From Curtobacterium sp. MCBA15_012 (GTDB lineage: Bacteria > Actinomycetota > Actinomycetes > Actinomycetales > Microbacteriaceae): DNA of 64,000 bases. Location: positions 2,666,001 through 2,730,000 of the forward strand of contig NZ_CP126267.1 in NCBI RefSeq assembly GCF_001864935.2. The letters are read 5' to 3'. The notes beneath the pieces were generated by a model. It worked only from the letters and a program-made list of their open reading frames with translations. It did not search any database and was not told where the DNA came from. Positions 59,226-64,000 of this stretch are shown here, in pieces; the stretch's first letter is position 1, and every line of letters starts with the position of its first letter. A program made the translations under genes and the position numbers.

Positions 59226-60100
59226 AGCGGTGGATCCTCGTCGCGGCGCTGGCACCCGTCCTGTGGGGCAGCACCTACTTCGTCACGAGGACGTTCCTCC
59301 CACCCGGTGCCCTCTGGGGCGGGACCCTCCGCGCGCTCCCGGCGGGACTCCTCCTGCTCGCGATCGTCCGGCGGGTGCCGCACGGCTCGTGGTGGTGGAA
59401 GGCCGTGGTGCTCGGCGTGCTGAACGTCGGCGGGTTCTTCGTGCTCGTGTACCAGGCGGCGCAGCTGCTGCCCTCGAGCATCGCGTCGACCGTCATGGCG
59501 ACCGCACCGATCACCCTCGCGCTCCTGGCCTGGGCCGTCCTCGGCGAGCGTCCGTCCGGGTGGCGCCTGGCCGGGGCCACCGTGGGCATCGGCGGCGTCG
59601 CGCTGCTCCTCCTCGGCGGGGCCGGGCACGTCGACGGCACCGGTGTCGTGACGTCGGTCGCGGCGATGGGGGCGTCCTCGCTCGGCTTCGTCCTCGGCAA
59701 GAAGTGGAACCCGGAGGTCGGTGTCCTCCCGTCCACCGCGTGGCAGCTCGTCGTCGGGGGCATCGTCCTGCTGCCGGCCGCGTTCCTCGTCGACGGTCCG
59801 CCGCCCCACCTCGGGTCGGCGGCGCTCGCGGCCACCGTGTGGCTCACGCTCGCCGCGACCGCCGTCGCGTACCTGACGTGGTTCACGGCACTCGACCACC
59901 TCCGCGGGGACGTGATCGGACTGGTCGGGTTGCTCAACCCGGTCGCCGGCGTGATGCTCGGCGTGATGGTCGGTGGCGAAGCCCTCGGGACGCGTCAGCT
60001 GATCGGCCTCGGGCTCGTCCTGACCGGCATCGCCGGACCGCTGCTGCTCGGACCGCGGGGCACCACCACGGTGGCTCCCGCCGCGCGCGCACACCCCTAG
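59213..60100 (+). CDS. EamA/DMT-family transporter
   Basis: 295 aa, ten hydrophobic segments in two EamA repeats (KRWILVAALAPVLWGSTYFVTRTFLPPGALWGG ... ; second repeat starting VTSVAAMGASSLGFVLGKKW). Start MEDNKRW at 59213; the in-frame ATG 59201 would overlap the -10. Members export amino acids, purines or drugs. Its stop shares the CTAG at 60097-60100 with the convergent gene. Confidence 0.9.
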   Translation: MEDNKRWILVAALAPVLWGSTYFVTRTFLPPGALWGGTLRALPAGLLLLAIVRRVPHGSWWWKAVVLGVLNVGGFFVLVYQAAQLLPSSIASTVMATAPITLALLAWAVLGERPSGWRLAGATVGIGGVALLLLGGAGHVDGTGVVTSVAAMGASSLGFVLGKKWNPEVGVLPSTAWQLVVGGIVLLPAAFLVDGPPPHLGSAALAATVWLTLAATAVAYLTWFTALDHLRGDVIGLVGLLNPVAGVMLGVMVGGEALGTRQLIGLGLVLTGIAGPLLLGPRGTTTVAPAARAHP

Positions 60101-60942
60101 CGGTCGAACAACCCACCGAGGAAGTCACTGCCGAGGTTCGACGCCTGCTCGCCCAGCCCACCGGCCTGCTCGCCGAAGCCCGCGACCTGCTCACCCAGCC
60201 CGCCGGCCTGCTCACCGAGTCCGCCGAGGAACTCCCCGCCACCGGCGGCGACGCCCTCGAAGTCGACGCCGAGGTCCGCGGCACCCGCGAGGACCGGCCC
60301 GGCAGCGGCACTGAGGACCGCTCCCCCGGCGACGGCGACCGCGAGGCCGCCGACCGCCATCGCACCGGCACCGACCGCCGCGCCGCCCGCGAAGGAGCCA
60401 CCCCGGCCGCCGAGGGCACGCCGGAGGAGTCCGGGCCGCGCGACCTCGGCGCGGGTCGCCGCACGGGCCATGCCGCCGGCGGAGTCGTCGCGCAGGTGCT
60501 CGTGTGGCGGCAGCTCGGAGTTGAGGCGGTCACGGACCTGCTGGCGCTGCGCGGGCGTGAGCCGGGCGAAGGCGTCGTGGTGGACCTGCTCGAGACGCTC
60601 CGGGGGCGCCGTGCGGAGCAGGTAGTCGTACTTCGCGAGGGCGACCGCGTCCGGGTCGACGTGCCCGCGCTGCTGCGGTCGCTGACCGTGCTGCTGCGAC
60701 TGTCCGTACGACTGCTGGCCGTGCTGCTGCGACTGTCCGTACGACTGCTGCTGGGGCGCCTGCTCCCGCTGCCGGTCGTCCCCGGTCAGTTTGTCCGCCG
60801 CGGTCCGGACGATGTTGCGCCAATCGGTCCCACCCGACGACTGCGGGGTCGCGGAGTCCGGGCTCCTTTGCCCGCGCTGCTTCTGCATCTGCTTGTCGAT
60901 GACCTTCGAGGCCATGCCGAGGATCCGGTTGAGGTTCGCCAT
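60097..60942 (-). CDS. Repeat-rich protein of unknown function
   Basis: 281 aa from ATG 60942 (AAGG site). MANLNRILGMASKVIDKQMQKQRGQ, then a Gln-rich stretch with a duplicated QQSYGQSQQHG (about residues 65-90). A conserved-looking segment follows: DPDAVALAKYDYLLRTAPPERLEQVHHDAFARLTPAQRQQVRDRLNSELPPHEH. Next is an Ala/Gly hydrophobic region that could span a membrane (AAVGAGAMAVGGLAVAVAGGAVLSAAAGPVL), and a C-terminal (G)GLGEQA repeat. The middle segment resembles a helical domain seen in many actinobacterial proteins of unknown role. I assign no function. Confidence 0.75.
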   Translation of the reverse strand: MANLNRILGMASKVIDKQMQKQRGQRSPDSATPQSSGGTDWRNIVRTAADKLTGDDRQREQAPQQQSYGQSQQHGQQSYGQSQQHGQRPQQRGHVDPDAVALAKYDYLLRTAPPERLEQVHHDAFARLTPAQRQQVRDRLNSELPPHEHLRDDSAGGMARAATRAEVARPGLLRRALGGRGGSFAGGAAVGAGAMAVGGLAVAVAGGAVLSAAAGPVLAGAADLGVDFEGVAAGGGEFLGGLGEQAGGLGEQVAGFGEQAGGLGEQASNLGSDFLGGLFDR

Positions 60943-60953
60943 GACCCAACCTT

Positions 60954-60970
60954 TGTGATCACACATGTGA
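60954..60970 (-). promoter_or_regulatory. Overlapping palindromes TGTGATCACA / TCACACATGTGA
   Basis: TGTGATCACA (60954-60963) and TCACA-CA-TGTGA (60959-60970) lie 12-28 nt upstream of the repeat-rich gene's ATG. The half-site TGTGA recalls Crp/GlxR-type sites, but the spacing is not that of the consensus. Confidence 0.35.
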
Positions 60971-61088
60971 GCACTCAGCATCGCAGCCGTGCCCCAGCCG
61001 TCGAACGCCTGCGCATCTCCTGAGGCAGGCGTCGGCAGCCGACAGTTCCCGTGGACACCCGCACGTGGTACATCACCGGACACTCCGG

Positions 61089-61260
61089 TAGTCTCTCCGC
61101 GGCTGCGGGACCGCCGGACCGCAGCCAGGCGGACGAGCGAGGCCCGGACCTGCTGGAACAGATCCGGGCCTCAGTTCGCCTTCCGAGTGGAAAGCCAGGG
61201 ATGCATCACCATCCCCGAGCTCGTCGCTCGGATCGATGGTAGCCGAGCCCGCTCGGCACC
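61089..61260 (+). ncRNA. Candidate structured RNA (five successive hairpins)
   Basis: No coding frame covers this stretch. A TAGTCT box (61089-61094) would start transcription at 61101, exactly where hairpins begin: GGCTGCGG/CCGCAGCC (61101-61126), GAGGCCCGGA/TCCGGGCCTC (61139-61172), a small TTCC/GGAA stem (about 61182-61193), nested ACCATC ... CCGAG/CTCGG ... GATGGT (about 61208-61240), and GCCGAG/CTCGGC (about 61242-61257). I do not recognise a known RNA family. It could be an independent small RNA or the leader of the 36-aa ORF at 61317. Confidence 0.4.
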
Positions 61261-61316
61261 GCATCCCTGACCGGAAGCTCCTCGTGTCCGCCGGCGACGA
61301 CACCGGGAGGTCATCG

Positions 61317-61427
61317 ATGTCGCGAGACGACGACGACCGGACCAGGCGTCAGGCGTTGTGGCTGGGGGTCGCGAGCTTGCTCGTGAACTCCGTCCGGCTC
61401 CTGGTCGACCTGCTCCGCAAGGGCTAG
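61317..61427 (+). CDS. Small hydrophobic protein, 36 aa
   Basis: ATG 61317 with GGGAGG 6 nt upstream. Charged start MSRDDDDRTRRQ, then ALWLGVASLLVNSVRLLVDLL and a basic end RKG: a single membrane-inserting or amphipathic helix. A perfect hairpin follows its stop. Size and layout resemble small membrane stress proteins or type I toxins, but nothing more can be claimed. Confidence 0.55.
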   Translation: MSRDDDDRTRRQALWLGVASLLVNSVRLLVDLLRKG

Positions 61428-61433
61428 GGAAGC

Positions 61434-61470
61434 GGGTGCCCCTCGTCGCAGCCGGCGGCGAGGGGCACCC
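61434..61470. terminator. Hairpin between small ORF and convergent oxidase
   Basis: Perfect 12-bp arms GGGTGCCCCTCG (61434-61445) and CGAGGGGCACCC (61459-61470) in the 49-bp convergent gap; serves both directions. Confidence 0.75.
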
Positions 61471-61476
61471 CCGCCG

Positions 61477-62742
61477 TCAGGCCAGCAGCCGCGCCAGGAA
61501 CGCGTTGCGGAACCGCCCGGTCGGGTCGAGGTCCCGCGCGAGGGCTGCGAAGTCGTCGAGCCGCGGGTACGCCTCGTGCAGGCGCTCGACACCCGCTGCG
61601 GAGACCTTGCCCCAGTGCGGCCGCGGGTCGAACGGCGCGAGGACCTCCTCGATCCGCTCGACCGCCGCCGCGACGGCCGCGGGGTCCCGACGGAAGGTGA
61701 AGTGCAGGCCCACCGACTGCCGACCGGTCGAGGGCGCGAGCCACGCGGTGTCCGCGGCGATCGTCCGGACCTCGGCGGCGATGAGGATCGGCGCGAACAC
61801 GTCGTGCAGCGGGCGGAGCGTCTCGAGCGCGGCGACGGCGGACGCCGCCGGGACGAGGTACTCCGCCTGGATCTCCGCGCCGGTGGACGGCGTGAAGGTC
61901 GACCGGAAGTGCGGCAGCCGTTCGGACCACGGCCCGGGGACGCCGCCCTGCTCGGTGACGCCGGCGGTGTCGTTCTCTCCGGGGTGCACGGGCCCGGTCG
62001 CGCGTCGGGCACCGAGCGCGACGAGGTCGACCGACGGCGCGGGCTCGTCGACGCGGTGCTTCGTCCAGACCTGGCGGGCGCCGCGGTCGTCGAACGCCGT
62101 GAACAGCGAGACCGAGTAGGCGTCGGACACCACCGCCTCGAAGTGTCCGAGCACCGCGTCCCACGGCAGGTCGAGGTGCACGGTCGTCGCGACCCGGAAC
62201 GTCGGCTCGATCGCGAGCTCGACCGCGGACACGACGCCGAGCGCGCCGAGCGCCACCCGGTGCGCGTCGAGCGCACCGTCCGGCGAGGACGCGTCGACGA
62301 CCGCGAGCGAGCCGTCCGCGCGGACGACCTCGAGTCCGACCACCGCCTGCGCGAGCGAGGGGTTGCGGACGCCCGAGCCGTGCGTCCCGGTCGCGACCGC
62401 ACCGGCCACCGAGATGTGCGGCAGGGACGCGAGGTTCGCGAGGGCCCAGCCACGGGCCTCCAGGCCGGCGGCCACCTGCGCGTGCGTCATGCCGGCGGCG
62501 ACCCGCACCACCCGACGCTCGGCGTCGACGTCGAGCACGGGCGGCAGCCCGGCGAGCGTGACCTGGACGGCGTCGGTGTCGGCGATCTCGTTGAACGAGT
62601 GCGTCGAGCCGAGCGCCGTCAGGCGCGGTGTGGCCGCGACGAGCTGCTGCAGGTCCGCCACCGAGGTGGGGCGGGCCAGCGCGGAGGCACGGTACGTGAC
62701 GTTCCCGGCCCAGTTGGTGCGCGTCGTCGCGGCCACGGTCAC
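61477..62742 (-). CDS. Alditol/xylitol-oxidase-like FAD enzyme
   Basis: 421 aa, GTG start 4 bp after the araA stop. PCMH FAD domain: RPTSVADLQQLVAATPRLTALGSTHSFNEIADTD, where the His of GSTHSFN is the covalent FAD attachment site in AldO. SLPHISVAGAVATGTHGSG follows. C-terminal ALO domain contains EAEYLVPAAS-like IQAEYLVPAA and HWGKVSAAGVERLHEAYPRLDDF. It oxidises sugar alcohols with oxygen, giving peroxide. Encoded in an operon with L-arabinose isomerase, suggesting a pentose or pentitol role. Confidence 0.9.
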   Translation of the reverse strand: MTVAATTRTNWAGNVTYRASALARPTSVADLQQLVAATPRLTALGSTHSFNEIADTDAVQVTLAGLPPVLDVDAERRVVRVAAGMTHAQVAAGLEARGWALANLASLPHISVAGAVATGTHGSGVRNPSLAQAVVGLEVVRADGSLAVVDASSPDGALDAHRVALGALGVVSAVELAIEPTFRVATTVHLDLPWDAVLGHFEAVVSDAYSVSLFTAFDDRGARQVWTKHRVDEPAPSVDLVALGARRATGPVHPGENDTAGVTEQGGVPGPWSERLPHFRSTFTPSTGAEIQAEYLVPAASAVAALETLRPLHDVFAPILIAAEVRTIAADTAWLAPSTGRQSVGLHFTFRRDPAAVAAAVERIEEVLAPFDPRPHWGKVSAAGVERLHEAYPRLDDFAALARDLDPTGRFRNAFLARLLA

Positions 62743-62746
62743 GGTC

Positions 62747-64000
62747 CTAGAACCCGCGGTCGAGCCGGTGCCACGCCTGCTGCAGGCGGAGCTCGTCCGT
62801 GAACGCGCGGGCGGTGGTGTGCTCGTCGATGACCAGGAACTCGGTGCCGACCATCGTCGCGAGGTCCTCGACCACCTGCAGGCCCACGGCCGTCGTCATC
62901 ACGGTGTGGTGCGCGGCCCCGGCGGTGAGCCAGGCCTCCGCGGCGACCGGGAAGGACGGGCGCGGCTCCCACACGGCACGGCCGACCGGGAGCTTCGGCA
63001 GCGCCTCGGTCGGGGGCACCACGTCGACGACGTTCGCGGTGAGGCGGAAGCCGTCGCGGGTGTCGGACAGCGCGACGACCACGGCCTCGCCCGCGTCGGC
63101 GGTGAAGACCAGGCGGACCGGGTCGTCCTTGCCGCCGATGCCGAGCGGGTGGACCTCGAGCGTCGGCGTCGCGGTGGTGAGCGTCGGCGAGACCTCCAGC
63201 ATGTGGGCGCCGAGGATCTTCTCCGCACCCGGGGTGAGGTCGTACGTGTAGTCCTCCATGAGCGACGCGCCACCGGGGAGCCCGGCGCCGGCGACGTTCA
63301 TCGCGCGGACCAGGACGGCGGTCTTCCAGTCGCCCTCGGCGCCGAAGCCGTAGCCGTCCGCCATCAGCCGCTGCACCGCGAGGCCGGGCAGCTGCTTGAG
63401 CGTGCCGAGGTCCTCGAAGTTCGTGGTGAACGCGGCGCTGTCGTTCTGCTCGAGCAGGGCGCGGAGGCCGAGTTCGATCGCGGCGCCGTCGCGCAGCGCG
63501 TCGTGGCGGTCGCCGCCGTTCCGCAGCGCCGGCACCACGTCGTAGTCGCGCTCGTACGCCGCGACGAGGGCGTCCACCGCCGCGGTGTCCGCCTCCGCGT
63601 CCGCGACGGCCGCAGCGAGCTCGTTCACGGCCCAGGTGTTCACCTGCACGCCGAGCTCGATCTCGGCCTCGGTCTTGTCGCCCTCGGTGACGGCGACGTA
63701 CCGCATGTTGTCGCCGAAGCGCGTGAGCTTGAGCGACCGGACGGCGGCGGCACCGGCCGCGGCACGGGTCCAGTCGGACACGCGCTGCTGCACGCGCGGG
63801 TCGGACACGTGGCCGACCGCGGTCGCGTGGCGGACGCCGAGGCGCGCCAGGGCGTACCCGAACTCGCGGTCGCCGTGCGCGGCCTGGTTGAGGTTCATGA
63901 AGTCGAAGTCGATGTCGCCCCACGGGAGCGCGACGTTCGCCTGCGTGTGCAGGTGCAGGAGCGGCTTCGTGAGGGCCTGCAGGCCGCCGATCCACATCTT
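62747..64000 (-). CDS. araA: L-arabinose isomerase, C-terminal part (cut by window end)
   Basis: At least 417 codons are visible and the frame is open at the window end, so the N-terminal ~80 aa and the start are outside. The four metal-site residues are present: Glu in [11 protein letters not shown], Glu in [10 protein letters not shown], His in ILGAHMLEV and His in [23 protein letters not shown] [17 protein letters not shown] is also typical. Converts L-arabinose to L-ribulose in the cytosol. Confidence 0.95.
   Translation of the reverse strand, partial: KMWIGGLQALTKPLLHLHTQANVALPWGDIDFDFMNLNQAAHGDREFGYALARLGVRHATAVGHVSDPRVQQRVSDWTRAAAGAAAVRSLKLTRFGDNMRYVAVTEGDKTEAEIELGVQVNTWAVNELAAAVADAEADTAAVDALVAAYERDYDVVPALRNGGDRHDALRDGAAIELGLRALLEQNDSAAFTTNFEDLGTLKQLPGLAVQRLMADGYGFGAEGDWKTAVLVRAMNVAGAGLPGGASLMEDYTYDLTPGAEKILGAHMLEVSPTLTTATPTLEVHPLGIGGKDDPVRLVFTADAGEAVVVALSDTRDGFRLTANVVDVVPPTEALPKLPVGRAVWEPRPSFPVAAEAWLTAGAAHHTVMTTAVGLQVVEDLATMVGTEFLVIDEHTTARAFTDELRLQQAWHRLDRGF

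Noticed and set aside
61101..61260. tRNA or tmRNA in the structured segment
   Set aside because: No cloverleaf, no T-loop GTTCGA-type sequence in the right position and no CCA-type end; hairpins are sequential.
1..64000. Insertion sequences, integrases, phage genes, conjugation genes
   Set aside because: None of the real reading frames shows a transposase, integrase or phage motif, and composition is uniform apart from short promoter islands.

Overview
The window is about 72% GC DNA with dense, often overlapping genes, many GTG/TTG starts and many leaderless-type promoters. Together with the gene content (SipW-type signal peptidase locus, ROK-controlled sugar importer, FeS-type photolyase) this points to an actinobacterium of the Microbacteriaceae, most likely Curtobacterium or a close relative. 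The assignment rests on general resemblance, not on a marker gene. I see no rRNA, tRNA, insertion sequence, integrase, prophage gene or CRISPR array; it looks like an ordinary chromosomal segment rich in transport and catabolism.

Layout. 1-5281: partial quinone oxidoreductase, metallophosphoesterase, threonine aldolase, secreted GH16-like glucanase, ROK regulator. 5416-10316: ROK-controlled sugar ABC importer (lipoprotein, two permeases, no ATPase) with a GH13 glucosidase. 10450-13517: small winged-helix regulator and membrane protein, divergent from a NatAB-like ABC exporter. 13630-17683: TetR, PnuC, a conserved unknown, an NmrA/SDR-like protein divergent from its probable TetR, a GNAT. 18175-20841: three SipW-type secreted proteins and their signal peptidase, which carries an in-frame TAG. 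20985-28452: purine catabolism, with uricase, HIU hydrolase, OHCU decarboxylase and a MobA-like protein on the minus strand, divergent from xanthine dehydrogenase and XdhC. 28589-34171: two amidohydrolases (one lacking canonical metal ligands) flanking a WXG/DUF1023 hydrolase plus lipoprotein pair. 34273-45524: a large nitrogen-compound catabolic block. 45648-50565: secreted beta-helix protein, FeS-BCP photolyase, Eis-like acetyltransferase. 50714-56059: peptide-type ABC importer. 56357-60942: MFS, ArsR-like, MarR/EamA pair and a repeat-rich unknown. 61089-61470: a structured, probably non-coding segment plus a 36-aa hydrophobic ORF. 61477-64000: alditol-oxidase-like enzyme and partial AraA.

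How it fits together. From 20985 to 45524 most genes take apart nitrogenous heterocycles and amides. Xanthine to urate to allantoin is complete. The 34273-45524 block (XRE-cupin regulator, ferredoxin reductase, cytosine-deaminase-like hydrolase, SsuABC/ThiXYZ-type importer, FAD oxidase, creatininase-family amidohydrolase, formamidase, AtzH-amidase fusion) reads as one inducible pathway for an unidentified ureide or N-heterocycle. Five transcription units of this region share an upstream GAAACA-N9-TANNNT-like element, two of them with a further near-identical upstream stretch. I regard this as the best candidate for an undescribed regulon in the window.

Other recurring structure: a dispersed hairpin (arms GGACGGGAGGCGCGG / CCGCGCCTCCCGTCC) sits after genes at six places, and pieces of it recur in a 53-bp tandem repeat and inside the coding region of a fused ABC ATPase. 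At least eleven genes have a TANNNT-like -10 hexamer only 6-8 bases before the start codon.
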